Notes under the pieces: generated by a model | The model's input: only the letters and a program-made list of their open reading frames with translations | What the model was told of the DNA's origin: nothing | Databases searched by the model: none | Assembly (NCBI GenBank): GCA_024760905.1 | Contig: CM045729.1 | Span: 5,027,663 to 5,091,662, forward strand | Length of the DNA: 64,000 bases | Source: Plotosus lineatus | Taxonomy: Eukaryota; Chordata; Actinopteri; Siluriformes; Plotosidae | Direction of reading: 5' to 3' | Program-made: the position numbers and the translations under genes | Shown: positions 1 to 20,262 of the stretch, in pieces | Numbering within the stretch: the first letter of the stretch is position 1 | How the letters are laid out: every line of letters starts with the position of its first letter

Positions 1-540
1 ATTACAATACAATAGACATTTATTATACATAAAATAAGGTATATTTTTGTGTAGTTTTAAGGCTTATTTAGTAGAAAATTATGTTTTATGGGGACCTGGG
101 AACGGATTATTCTCATTTTAATGGTTTCTTATGGGAAATAAATGTTCGGAAGACGAACTTTTCGCCTCACACACACTTTCTGGGAACCAATTATGTTCAT
201 GAGCTGAGGTATCACTGTATCCTCTCCTGATAGCATTTTGCGGATGGATGTGCATGTTGGTGTGCACCAGCTCTATTTCCAGCCACGTTGTTTTCATGTG
301 TAGCAGTGCAGCTGGATTCATTTATGTCCCTAAATATGGTTTGTTGATGTGCAGACATTATGAACTAAGCACAGGATCCAGAAATTGTAATGATAGCCGA
401 TTATAATATAACTATGTCTGAGAAGGGTGCAATTCCCATTTGTTATTAAAAGCAGATACTGCTGATTAGCCCAAGTATTAACCCACATCCGGGTTCTACG
501 CAATTCTTTTTGATTGTTCATCCGAGTTTACACTTGAGTA
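1..540. other. Non-coding, AT-rich, unassigned
   Basis: No splice-bounded exon, RNA gene or recognisable repeat could be identified here. Short open frames exist on the minus strand but show no family resemblance. Confidence 0.4.
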
Positions 541-586
541 TTATGCGGGAGAGTCCCTTCCTCTAAGTTTAATGTATGTGGGAAGC

Positions 587-606
587 GCGCACACACACAC
601 ACACAC
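587..606. repeat. (CA)n microsatellite
   Basis: Short uninterrupted CA run. Confidence 0.9.
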
Positions 607-789
607 AAAAAGTCTCTCCGAGACTCCTGTAAGGCTACATTCTAATGGAAGTTCTGATGACACCAAAATTGTGCTTGTTGACATGAATTCAACTGACTGT
701 CGAGAGAAAATACTGAGTATAACCTCAAGATTTCCATCCTCGCCCTCAAGCACTGAGGTCAAAAACATGATGCTTTGAGGTAATTTTTC

Positions 790-1400
790 TGCTAAGGGTA
801 TGAAACTTTATCGCATTGTGGGAACAATAGACGGCGGCATGCACCATAAAATCTTGGACAAGAGTTGTCTTCCCTCAGCCAGAACACTTAAGATTTATTA
901 TGGACAGGTATTCCAGCATTACAGTGATCCAAAACATATGTCCAAGGCAACAACAAAGTGGCTCAAGAAAAAGCACATGAAAGACACAGAATGGTCCAGC
1001 CGGTCTCCAGACCTTTAATCCTATCGAAAATCTGTGAAGTAAACTGAAGCTTTGAGTTTCCAAGTGTCACCTTCAAATTCTTAATGTTTCGTAGAAGATC
1101 TGTAAAGAGTAGTGGATCAAAATCCCCCCAGAGATGTGGTGAACAACAAGAAACATCTGGTATCTGTCCTTGAGCTTTCAAAAAGGGTTTCTCCACCAAA
1201 TTCTAAGTCATGTTTTGCTTGGGGATCAAATACTTTTTTCACTCAATCACATGCACATTAATATACGTACAACTATGTATTGCCCCCTCCCTTTGGTATT
1301 CTGTCTCTCTTTGTTAAACTCTGTTAAATAAGCACCATGAAAATTGTAGACCATTTCTTTATCAGTGAGCAAACTACAAAGTTTCAAAGTATCAAAGAAT
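790..1400 (+). mobile_element. Tc1-like DNA transposon, 3' half, decayed
   Basis: The plus strand carries the C-terminal part of a Tc1/mariner transposase in broken frames: a block reading FQHYSDPKHMSKATTKWL, then WSSRSPDL followed after a frameshift by PIENL. These correspond to the catalytic-core segments of Tc1 transposases (the DPKH and SPDLNPIENLW blocks of the DDE fold). Downstream at about 1225-1245 is GGGGATCAAATACTTTTTTC, typical of Tc1 terminal repeats in fish, and the trailing sequence to about 1390 also resembles the Tc1 3' flank. The 5' half and left terminal repeat are missing, so the copy cannot make an active enzyme. Confidence 0.8.
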
Positions 1401-2260
1401 CATTTAGCCCAGTATAAATGCAGAGATATTGGTAATATTGATCATTTTTATGGACGCTGGTCCAATGTCAAATCAAATAGCATAGTCTGATATTCTGCAC
1501 TTTATATCCTCAAGTCTCATGTATTAGTTTATTATGAAATAGAAAAAAAAAACAAACAAAAAAAAAAAACAGGATTTGATGATTTGTTTTCATTTATAAC
1601 TAAAATTAAACTTAATTTTAGTTTCAAACTTAATCACACACAGATATATGCATACATCAACTTACACCTAATCCCAAATATAATTTAATAATAAACCATA
1701 AAATATGTATTCAAAATGAATGGAAATGACCACCTTTTGGCATTCAGAGTCAAAGTCAGTAATGTATATTTGTGTAATTTATTGTGCAGTTGAAAACATT
1801 AGACTAACTCTGCTGTTTCAGAGAAGACACGAAATTAAGGCTAAAAAGAAGAAACACTGTACGGTGCCGTGGAAAAAAGTATTCACTTATTTGCATCATT
1901 TCAGTCTAATTCATATTGTACACAGAAGATTCCTGAAAATGAGGGTAATTTAAAGAAAAAAAAAAAAAAAACACAGATGTTTATTCAGGTAATTTGCTTT
2001 ACCTACCTAAACCTGTTTTAAACATTGTTTTGACACTTTAAATAACAAGAACAGCTCTTGTTTTCAAGATCTGCATGGAACTTAATAGACTGAACCTACA
2101 ATTCATATCTTTAATAAACTAGTTTAACTTTTTATATTTTAAGGTAAGATAATCAAGATTTAAGTTTAAAGAACACAATAATGGTGCATATTATATGCAT
2201 AATTTTTCAAATAAGATTACTCTAGGTACACTGTTCTGAATTTTTAAAGTTGGAAACGAA
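1400..2260. other. Non-coding AT-rich stretch
   Basis: Contains poly(A) tracts near 1540-1570 and 1955-1970. No gene or classifiable repeat was seen. Confidence 0.4.
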
Positions 2261-2261
2261 A

Positions 2262-2388
2262 GGGGAACTGCCATGGTCGGGCGAGCTGTCCAGGGTGTAC
2301 TCTGCCCTCGCCAAGAGTCGGCCGAGATGGGTTCCAGCCTCCCAGTGTACTAATTAGGATTATGCAACTCAGAACATGAATGAATGAA
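2262..2388 (+). mobile_element. SINE 3'-tail fragment (LINE-type tail)
   Basis: Matches the 3' tail seen in fuller SINE copies in this window (for example at 14600-14725): a CCAGGGTGTACTCTGCCCTC block, then GGATTA and a terminal (GAAT)n run. The head and body are absent. Confidence 0.7.
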
Positions 2389-2437
2389 AAAAATGAGAGG
2401 GGTGTGGGTCAGCTTTAGGTTCAAAAATCAATTGTGT

Positions 2438-2548
2438 TTATATATATATATATATATGTAAATATATAGAGGATTTTCTGAGTAGATCCTTCCGTAGGAG
2501 AGTGCTCAATACTTTTTGGTAGAGCAAATAAACAAAATTTTGTTTATG

Positions 2549-2625
<77 letters not shown>

Positions 2626-2627
2626 AT

Positions 2628-2678
<51 letters not shown>

Positions 2679-2680
2679 TA
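2438..2680. repeat. (TA)n / (CA)n microsatellite with embedded 58-bp repeat
   Basis: Long TA runs with interspersed CATA/CACA. Between two TA blocks, 2472-2529 carries a unique-looking segment that recurs at 47261-47318, next to the hammerhead-like motif. Confidence 0.85.
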
Positions 2681-2689
2681 TTTTTTTTT

Positions 2690-4300
2690 CTATGATGGAA
2701 CAGTATTTCACTATTGTTTTATGTAATGAAACATGTTACTTTGAATATATATTGGACTATGTCGTCCTTCTGTTTTATATTTGATTCATTAGCACACATT
2801 TCCATAAAAATATCTGCTACTGAAACTTAAAGTCCATTGTCCTAAGCCCAAATAAGCCCATTTTATTCTACTTATTGTATTCTTTGTAATTTACTTATAC
2901 TACTATCACTAAAGAACTGGGAAAACAATAAGTACACTAACAGGACATATTATGAACACAAAACTTTATGTAATTATAGAGGCACTAAAATAATTTTATG
3001 ATAGTTTTAAAGTTGGAAATTTAGTTTGGCATCGGTTTTTGTTTAAAAATCAGTTGAATGTAAACTATGTATTCTTTCTCTTCTAAAAGTTATGATTGTT
3101 ATTAAATATACATTCAAATTTTTTGCTAAATTTGATTTTTTTTTTTTAGTTTTTGTTTAAATTTGTACACTTACACTATATTTTAGAAAACTTAAAAAGA
3201 ACCTTATTTGCTTAATTATTTTATGTACTCTATTGTTAGTATACTTATAAAATAACAGATTCAGCACTGAAATTTATGTCTAAAATAGTACTATTACACA
3301 ATAAAAGATTCCTTCCACGGCACTACACATATATTGCATTCTCTAACATTTACACACAGCTACAACATCATGGTCATATGGATATTTAACATTTGGTATT
3401 ATATGTTACTTGTAATTTCTTACCTATGAAATTCACAGTAATTTCAACTAGGTAGGTACAAAAAGTCTTCTGTGAAACAGCAGACAATGAAAAATAGTGT
3501 TAAAGAATTTAAAAACTTGTCATTTCTCATTGTGAAGAGATACAACATGGTAAGATATTAGTACACACATCGCAACGTCTGCACTAGGCCCTAAAAATAA
3601 GCATCAACAGTAACAGGTGTGTCTGTAGTTTTCCAGGATCAAATATCACATTATGGATGCCTTGCTGGAATCAACTAAGGGATCATAATACACTAAAAAT
3701 TCTCTGTCTGTACATCTTATAGAAACTTTTAACAAATCCATCTTGGTAAAAACTATTTTAGAATTCATGTTGAAAAAGTGCATTCTAATGTTAGAAAGTT
3801 TAAACTATCCCAATTACTACAGTGGTATTAATGTCATCAGAAAACGTAACAAACTTTTCATTAAATTTTATCTTTAACTTTTGATATATTCTTTTACAGC
3901 AGTAGGTTATTACCGCCTGGAGGTAAATGAGATTTTTATTTGTTTAAAGCACCACCTTCAAAATCTAACAATGCCCTACAATAAGCTGCCTACAAAAGAT
4001 GAATATTACTACAATAATTTCAGCATCCCACCTATTTTGTATCTCTCGACAATGTAAAGGACTCTCTCGGGCTCTAGAAAGGCATTTGTGGTTTGAAACA
4101 ATGAGGAAATGTATATTTCACTCTGCAGTGCTTAATTGTTGAATCATACTTACCAAAACTTGAATATTTATTAAATAAATAAAAACAAATTTTAGCAAAA
4201 ATAAAACAAAAAAATAGCATTTCCTCAGCACATGATGACATCATAAACGATATTAAACCAATCACACTTTCCAAATCGTTACATATTTAACCAAAACACA
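2690..4300. other. Long AT-rich non-coding stretch
   Basis: No coding signal, RNA gene or recognised repeat was seen on either strand. It lies downstream of the last ANKRD10 exon found, so it could be intron of that gene. Confidence 0.4.
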
Positions 4301-4301
4301 A

Positions 4302-4307
<6 letters not shown>

Positions 4308-4337
<30 letters not shown>
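4308..4337. repeat. Poly(A) tract
   Basis: About 30 uninterrupted A residues. No LINE or SINE body was recognised upstream. Confidence 0.9.
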
Positions 4338-4339
<2 letters not shown>

Positions 4340-4801
4340 TTTTTAAATAAATTTCCATCTGAACAAATATTCGAAAAGGACTCTCATCAAAAATACATTA
4401 AATTTTAACACGAAGGCTGTTTCCAATAAATCAATAATAAGAATTTAAAAATAAATATATGATTTATATTAACTACATTATGTTAATAAAATATATTATT
4501 AATATTTATTATGTTAACTGTGACAAAAGAAGTGTCTGCCACCATGCAAAGAGGCCGAGGTTCGAAAACTCCAAATTGAATATTACTCAATTGACTGACA
4601 TCCACCAACTCTGAGGTGAATAATTGTTTTAGCATATACCACAGGAGGACCTAAAAAAAAAAGCATTAGGTTTTTATTATTTTACAAAAATTATGCAAGC
4701 TGCGAGTGTAGGCAGTTGTAAAGTCTGAAAGCTGTGTAATGGTGTCTGAAAACACTTGAGATTGTGTGGTATTATATAGAAACAGATACATATAGATACT
4801 T

Positions 4802-4876
<75 letters not shown>
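4802..4876. repeat. (CA)n-(TA)n compound microsatellite
   Basis: CA run followed directly by TA run. Confidence 0.95.
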
Positions 4877-4877
<1 letters not shown>

Positions 4878-5263
4878 CCTGCTCACGGACTTCATGTGCT
4901 TTTGTTTACGTTTGTGTTGATTGGTTCAAAGTGCCATGTGCTAAAGTTGACATTTGTGTTGACTGGCTCGATTTTACTTCTGGGAAAATATTTAAAGGAA
5001 GAGCACCGGGAGGGAAAACTAATCTTTTTAAAAAAAAGTAGGCTGTTTTCTGTTTATTTTACTACAAAATGAATAACACAAATACCAGTAAAACCGTTTT
5101 ATTGTTCTGTTATTATTCATGTTTTCCACCTTGATGGTAATAAGCACTTACTGTTTCATTCCACCGGTAACATTTTAATAAGCTCCCACTTACTCCAATT
5201 TTAAAAGCGCACTGGGCGCTTATCACGTCGAATACTGTATATATATATATATTTTTTACATAC

Positions 5264-5365
5264 AGGGATCTCTCACTTCCCATGTTTAATGGGGACCGAG
5301 GCCACCCCCCCTGACCACAGAATTCCGCAAAGTAGAATCGACTCCCCTGACTGACGTATATGTGC

Positions 5366-5418
<53 letters not shown>

Positions 5419-5650
5419 ATATCAATAAATACATAAACGCTATAAATGCTGATAATAATTACCCATTCAAAAATAATGCATAAGATGTAAATAAAATATA
5501 AATACACACATACAGACACGCGTGCGCACACAGAGATGCACACCTCACATAAAAATGGAAGTAGTTTTGTTGGTTTTTTTTTTGCATAATTGGACTTGCT
5601 TTGGCCTTACCTTTCCCCCCTTTTTTCTGTAATTTCCTTATAAGTGGATA
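5264..5650 (-). mobile_element. Repeat copy, pogo/MITE-like, with internal (TA)n
   Basis: Begins at TA-CAGGGATCTCTCACTTCCC. It shares several blocks, in inverted orientation, with 33500-34020: the end block, a (TA)n core, a TATTTATTGATATT-like segment, and a segment with TAAGGAAATTA / CCAATTATGCA. The shared blocks show a dispersed repeat family. The CAGGGATC-type end flanked by TA suggests a pogo-type non-autonomous DNA element, but no transposase is present. Confidence 0.5.
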
Positions 5651-6440
5651 ATCAACACTGTCCAGCCCACAAATTTGAAATATTGCATTAAATCAATTAA
5701 AGTTGTAAAACCAAGTTTGTTTGCTTTTTTAATGTTCTTATGTCATATATGCTAAACAATTATTCACCACCGGCAGATTGGATATTGCTGTTTAACGAAA
5801 ACCATCTCACCTTTGTTGAATAATTATTATATCTGCTATATGAAGGATGTGCTTGTTGATCACTGGGATTATGGGGTATGCATTACTACATTCCCAACAA
5901 CCCAATAAGATACATATGCAGTTACTAGTAAAGTAATATATAATCTTTTCCCTTACTGTAATGTGATCCGAATGAAAGCGGTATGAATCAAGCTCTCTCT
6001 TTTTCTCAATCCCTCCTCCTCTAGCCTTCTACGGGATGTGCTTCTAGAAGTCCCATCACCCGGAGGTGCCTCAAATCAAGGAACTTTTATTTTAAAGAAA
6101 TGTAACCTAAAAAAATACAAGTCATGTCCAAAAAGCACAGTGCCTCCAGCAGTCGTTAATAATTATATCTTATTAAATCAAATTACACCAATGCACAGAC
6201 AACAGAAACAATGCATTTTGTAAGTTATCCATTACACGTTTTTAATCAGCAAACGTACATCACAGTTTTAAAGTGGTGCACCAACAAAACATGTTGCATC
6301 TTTCCATCATCAATATAAAAATAAGCTGTTAATCGCAATAATAATTCTAATGATAATAATGTACTTCTGATTGGAAGCTAAACTGTATTTTGTTACCTTG
6401 TATTTATACATGTGTAATGACAAAGTTGAATCGAATATAA
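5650..6440. other. Non-coding, unassigned
   Basis: AT-rich sequence with no recognisable gene or repeat. Confidence 0.35.
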
Positions 6441-6445
6441 TAAAT

Positions 6446-6742
6446 GGGGCCGGTGGCATCGTGGTTAGGGTGCTGGGCTTATGATCAGGAGGTGGTGGGT
6501 TTGAATCCCAGTTAGACCCCCACTGTGCTAAGACCCCTGGGCAATGTCTTAACCACAAGTGTACCTCTGTCCATCCAGCAGTATTAATAGGTACCAATCA
6601 AAATACTGGGAAGGTAACCTGCGATGGACCAGCATTCCATCCAGATGAACTTGAACTCCTGGTAGCCTCACGCTACAGAAACTAGAAATAAGCACCAGCC
6701 TGATGAGCCACTAGGCTCAAAGAGCAGATTTTACCTAATCTA
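6446..6742 (+). mobile_element. tRNA-headed SINE
   Basis: The first 70 bases read like a tRNA: GGGGCCGGTGGCATCGTGG with an A-box-like core and GGTTTGAATCC as a near-consensus B box of an RNA polymerase III promoter. A body of about 220 bases follows and ends in an AT-rich (TAAATAAAAATC)-like tail. It differs from the two SINE families that dominate the rest of the window. Confidence 0.65.
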
Positions 6743-7339
6743 ATAAATAAAAATCTAAAAATAAATAACTATTAATATTATTGATACTAAATCAAGTCTT
6801 TTGGAACATTAAATTTGTTTTTGTTAAAAGAGTAACATTTGTAAATGTTTTAGTACCAAAAGACTGACTTACACTGGAAGTGTTGGAGGCATTTTTAAGG
6901 CATTTGTTGGAGGCATTTGTCTGACCCAGTCCTTCAGATAGAATTCCATCATAAAACTTTACACATCACTTATCCCTTGTGGTGTAAATTCATCTCCAGA
7001 CTTCTGCATAGTACAGTATAACCTTCAAATAACTGTAAAAATGATAGTAATAATAACTGTAATAAACGTCTAGCTATTTATTCCGAGTATAAAGTATGTT
7101 GAGTAGTTTTCGGCTGAGGGAAGTGGTGTTGATGCTGAAGAGGCTTTAAATCTAGCATACAGGTAAACATTACATTCGTATACCTAGGAACACCTGGGTC
7201 ACCCCTGTACTCTGGGTTATTATTGAACTCTGGTTGATATTAACACTGAGGTGCTTTTGATGAGAGTCCTGAGTGAATAAAAAGTGTCAGTGGAGCGTTT
7301 TCAGAAAGGCTGAGGGTAATGTTTAAAAAAACAAAAAAA

Positions 7340-7420
7340 AAAAAAACAAATAAAAAAATTGATCTAAAAAAAAAAAAATAAAATAAAATAAAATAAAAAA
7401 TAAATAAATAAATAAATAAC
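7340..7420. repeat. A-rich / (AAAT)n simple repeat
   Basis: Degenerate A-rich and AAAT/TAAA repeats directly downstream of the ANKRD10 exon 3 donor. Confidence 0.8.
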
Positions 7421-7454
7421 AGGAAATATGGAGTGAAAAAGAGTTCACACTTAC

Positions 7455-15901
<8,447 letters not shown>

Positions 15902-16195
15902 GCCGGGAGCGGAGTCACGGATCTCTCCGAACAATCCACGTACAACGGAATAGATATTAAATAAATTATTATTATTATTATAAACAAACAGTAAATCCAG
16001 GTTGAGGTGTTTTGTCGCGCTCCGATTCTAAATACAAAAGCGCGCGACACACGGAACTTCAACAGAGAACCAAACTGAGCAGAAGAGAAAGGAATCCAAA
16101 TAAAACCAGGACCGGATTTCCGGGAGATCGGCTCTCACGACCAGAAACAAATCCTGGACTGGACTCTCCAGAACACACTGCGAACATTGCTCATG
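15902..16195 (-). promoter_or_regulatory. Probable ANKRD10 5' flank/promoter region
   Basis: Moderately CpG-containing segment (CGCCGGGAGCGG, GTCGCGCTCCG, AAAGCGCGCGAC) upstream of ANKRD10 exon 1, contrasting with AT-rich DNA around it. No TATA box or defined start could be fixed. The placement is inferred from gene structure only. Confidence 0.4.
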
Positions 16196-16470
16196 ATCGT
16201 TCATTCTCTTAACCGCTTGATCCGAATTATGGTCGCGGGGAGGCTGGAGCCCATTTCTGCCGACTCTGATCGAGGGCAGAGTACTCAATGGACAGCTTGC
16301 CAGGCCACTGCAGGGAAAGGGTACACCCTGGATAACTCCCCAGGCCATTGCAGGGCAGGGTACAATCTGGTCAGCTTGCCAGGCTATCGGAGGGCAGCGT
16401 GCACCCTGGATAGCGCCCCAGGCCATTGCAGGGCAAGGTACACCATTTCCACGCTTTATTAATGTGGTCA
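16196..16470 (-). mobile_element. SINE tail with internal tandem expansion
   Basis: Starts with the (GAAT)-type SINE 3' end (TTCATTCTCTTAACCGCTTG) on the minus strand. The part holding the CCAGGGTGTAC block is amplified into four units of 39-40 bases at 16288-16445. Confidence 0.7.
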
Positions 16471-16477
16471 CATCTCA

Positions 16478-16684
16478 GTTATTAAGTCCTGGCCTTACAG
16501 CGAAGCTGTTTCTGTGTGAAGTTTGCATGTTCTTCCCCTGATTGTCTGGGTTTCATCTTGGTTTCCTCCATACACTTCTGTGATGGACTGGCAAGCAGTT
16601 CAGGGTGTATCCTGGCTTCACAAAGAGTCAACTGAGATACACTTCAGTATGATTAAATAGTTCGGCAAATGAATGAACGAATTT
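16478..16684 (+). mobile_element. SINE fragment (GCGGCACGG family)
   Basis: Carries the TTTGCATGTTCTTCCCC, GGTTTCCTCC and GATGGACTGGCAAGC blocks and ends in GAATGAACGAA. The head is eroded. Confidence 0.6.
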
Positions 16685-18647
16685 CTGTCTTCATCTTCAC
16701 CTTCTTCCACTTGTTCTGGAGTTGGGTCAGGTCATGAGGGCAGCAGCCTAAGCTTACTTCAGCTCTTCCTTGGGGGGAAACCAAGGCATCGCCAGACCAG
16801 CTGAGAGACAGCCCCTCCAGCATGTTCAGGATCAGAGACATTGAAGAACGAATGAATAATTCTTCTTTTCCTTTCGGCTTTTCCCTTCAGGGGTCGCCAC
16901 AGTGAATCATCTGCCTCCATCTTGCCCTATGATCTGCATCTGCTCTCATCAACTTTATCCCTCTGTAGTTGCCACAACTCTGCACGTCTCCCTTGTTCTT
17001 AAAAATGGGCACCAGCACACTTCTCCTCCATTCCTCTGGCATCTGCTCACTCTCTAAGACCCTGTTGAATGTTCTTGTCAGAAAATCTACTGCTACCTCT
17101 CCTAGACACTTCCATACCTCCACCGGTATGTCATCAGGACCAACTGCCTTTCCATTCTTCATCCTCTTCAATGTCCTCCTCACTTCACCCTTACTAATCT
17201 TTGCTACTTCCTGGTCGTCAACAGTCACGTCTTCTACTCTTTTTTCTCTCTCATTTTCCTCATTCATCAGCTCTTCAAAGTACTCTTTCCATCTTCCCAG
17301 CACACTTCTGTCATCAGTCAACACATTTCCCTCTTTGTCCTTAATCACTCTAACTGGCTGCACATCCTTCCCATCTCTAGCTCTCTGCTGTGCCAACCTG
17401 TATAAATCATTTTCTCCCTCTTTACTTTCCAACCGAGCATACAAGTCATCATATGCCCTCTGTTTGGCCTTTGACACTGCTACTATTGCCTTACGCTGTG
17501 TCTTGCTGTACTACTGTTTACTCTCTTCAGTCCTCTCTATGTCCCACTTCTTCTTAGCTCACCTCTTCCTTTGTACACACTCCTGCACTTCCTCATTCCA
17601 CCATCAAGTCCCCTTATCTCCTCTCCTTCCAGATGACACACCAAGTATTCTCCAACCTGTCTCCCTGATCACATTAGCTGTAGTTGTCCAGTCATCTGGA
17701 AGCACTTCCTGAGCACCCAAAGCCATTTTCAACTCCTCCTTGAAGACAACACGACACTCTTCCGTTTTCAGCTTTCGCCACTTTGCCTTCTGCTCTGCCT
17801 TTGCCTTCTTCACCTTCCTCACCATCAGCGTCATCCTGCACACCACCATCCTACGCTGTTTGGCAATACTCTTACCCGCTACTACTTTGCAGTCACTGAC
17901 TTCCTTCAAATTACATCACCTACACAAGATGTAGTCTACCTGTGTGCTCCTACCTCCGCTTTCATAAGTCACCCTATGCTCCTCTCTCTTCTGGAAGAGA
18001 GTATTTACCACAGCCATTTCCATCCTTTTTGCAAAATCTACCAACAGCTGTCCTTCTGCGTTCCTGTCCTGGATACCAAACCTGCCCATCACTTCATCAT
18101 CCCCTCTGTTTCCTGCACCAACATGTCCATTGAAGTCTGCTCCAATGACTACTCTTTCACTTCTGGGGGTACTCTGCATCACCCAATCTCACTCACTCCA
18201 GTATCTCTCCTTCTCTTCTAGCTCACATCCTGCCTGTGGGGCATAAGCACTAACAACATTGAACATCATGCCTTCAATTTCTAACTTGAGACTTATCACT
18301 CTGTCTGACACACTTTTCATTTCTAGAACACTCCTGACAAACTCCTCCTTTAAGATGACTTCTACTCCATTTCTCTTCCCATCCACACAGTGATAAAACA
18401 GTTTAAACCCTGCTCCTAAGCTTGGAGCCTTGCTACCATTCCACCTGGTCTCCTGAACACACAGTATGTCCACCTTCCTCCTCTGCATCATGTCAGCCAG
18501 CTTTCTACCTTTTCCGGTCATAGTTACAACATTTAAAGTCCCTACTCTCAGTCCTAGACTCGTGCCTTTCCTCTGCTCTCTCTGCCTACGGACACGCCTC
18601 CCGCCTCTCCTTCTTCGACGTCTTCGACGTCTTCGACCAACTGTCTG

Positions 18648-18995
18648 TCTTCCTTTCGGCTTTTTCCCTTTTTACTCGGGAGTCGCCACAGCGAATCATC
18701 TGATTCGCATGTTTGATTTGGCAGAGGTTTTTACGTCGGATGCCCTTCCTGTCACAACCCTTTTCAGCAAGGGACAGAAACACGCTGACGACTTTGCAGC
18801 CTACTCTTTACGAAAGTCAGCAATGGTTCTTTTACATGCCTCTCACCATAGACAGTGAGAGACATGGCCCGCCTTTGATAACCCAGTTAGCTACACTGGG
18901 GGGGGACAGTGACAATCTTGTGGAGAGTGGGACTTGAACCCCCAACCTTTGGATCAGTGATCCAGCGCCCTATACCACTAGACCACCACTGCCTA
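18648..18995 (-). mobile_element. tRNA-headed SINE with RTE-type tail, inside RTE copy 2
   Basis: On the minus strand: head GGCAGTGGTGGTCTAGTGG with GGGTTCAAGTCCC B box, the common SINE body, then a tail with GAAGGGCATCCGACGTAAAA and ATTCGCTGTGGCGACTCC that matches RTE LINE ends in this window. The LINE sequence CGACCAAC before it and AACAGTA after it would join to the intact LINE reading, with AAC repeated at both edges. Confidence 0.8.
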
Positions 18996-19210
18996 AACAA
19001 CAGTATTCCAATTTCCACCAGCACCCTGTTGGTTAACAGCCCTGATGGCGGTCGTTGTTAACCCGGGCCTCGACCGATCCGGTATGAATTTTTTTGTTGT
19101 GACTCGCATTTTTTATTTGGCATTTGTTTTACGCCGGATGTCCTTCCTGACGCAACCCTCCGCATTTATCCGGGCTTGGAACCGGCATGAGGGAGAGACA
19201 CTGGCTTGTG

Positions 19211-19229
19211 CCCCCCCCCCCCCCCCCCA
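19211..19229. repeat. Poly(C) tract at RTE 5' terminus
   Basis: C run next to the LINE's ACTGGCTTGTG block; the same arrangement occurs at 36417. Confidence 0.9.
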
Positions 19230-19452
19230 CGGCTGCAGTGAACAAATAAATAATTATAACAGTAATAATAATAATAGTGGTTAAACCAATGGGATAATGA
19301 CCTGAGGGTCATGGTTCAATGTCTTGCTTCAGATATTAATTTCAATAATACCACATACTATCTACAACAGCTTCAACAGATGAGATTTGAGACAGAGTGA
19401 ATGAGAATGAGTAAGAATGAAAGATAGAGACAAATATATACTGTGTACATAT

Positions 19453-19455
<3 letters not shown>

Positions 19456-19499
<44 letters not shown>
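19456..19499. repeat. (CA)n microsatellite
   Basis: About 22 CA units. Confidence 0.95.
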
Positions 19500-19501
<2 letters not shown>

Positions 19502-19929
19502 GGTATCTCGACTTCCGAGTGTCCCTTATAATGAATGTTCCATGACATGAGCTTCGATCCCACCAGAAATCTGCCCCATTCAACAAGCAAATTTTTTGCC
19601 TTACGAGCTCTGCTGGGGAAAGGGGTTTTCCGGGCCAATTAGCTTTGTATTGTTCAGCGTGTATTCTGCGCTCCAAGAATGCCTCGTGCAGTGCTTCTCA
19701 ATTATTTTCTGTGTTGCTCCCTATAGGAACACCCCCCCCCCAAGCGCCTACAGATAGTGTTTACTGCACTTCATTTCATTTGCTCGGTGCCCCCCCCCCT
19801 CCATACACACACGTACACCATCGGGAACACAGTAAGAGCGCCACTGCCACCTGGTGTAGAGGATGTGCAGTTACACTTAAAGCTGGTCCATTGTGTTAAA
19901 AAAAACATGTTCCCAGGGTCAACATGCCA

Positions 19930-20262
19930 TTTCTTCTTTTCTTTTCAGCTTTTTTCCGTTCTCAGGAGTCGCCACAGCGAATCATCTGATTCGCACATTT
20001 GATTTGGCATAGGATTTTAAGTCGGATGCCCTTCCTCTCACAACCCTTTAGCAAGGGACTACACGACACGCTGACGGCTTTGCAGCTACTCTTTTACGAA
20101 AGTTAGCAATGGTTCTTTTACATGCCTCACACCATAGACAGTGAGAGACATGGCCCGCCTTTGATAACCCAGTTCGCTGCACTGGGGGACAGTGACAACC
20201 TTGTGGGGACTTGAACCCTCCAACCCTAGGATCAGTGATCCTGCGCCCTATCCAATTAACAT
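19930..20262 (-). mobile_element. tRNA-headed SINE with RTE-type tail
   Basis: Second copy of the RTE-tailed form. The tail at 19935-20040 includes GAGTCGCCACAGCGAATCA and GTCGGATGCCCTTCC; body and B box follow to about 20240. Confidence 0.8.

Larger units (their letters stand above)
16862..19232 (-). mobile_element. RTE-clade LINE copy 2 (reverse transcriptase deleted)
   Basis: Same LINE family as copy 1, but the missing part is reversed. The 3' end (16862-16945) is fused directly to NYRGIKLM at about 16950, removing about 1.1 kb of RT palm and C-terminal domain. Retained are the linker (16950-17910) and the AP endonuclease (17916-18521) with [12 protein letters not shown], a degenerate SAYAPQAG block and VVIGADFNGHVG. 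The 5' untranslated part resumes at 19000-19232 after a SINE insertion (18648-18995) and ends in a poly-C run, i.e. poly-G at the LINE 5' end. Multiple stops are present. Confidence 0.85.

Noticed and set aside
118..321. 67-codon minus-strand frame near the left edge.
   Set aside because: No splice sites, domain or repeat family could be tied to it.
541..778. Overlapping 75- and 68-codon frames on both strands.
   Set aside because: Part of each is CA repeat; the remainder resembles no known family and lacks convincing splice borders.
2438..2671. Long Tyr-Ile open frames over TA/CA repeats here and at 4764, 10000, 33668 and 5286.
   Set aside because: They are translations of dinucleotide microsatellites with no non-repeat coding content.
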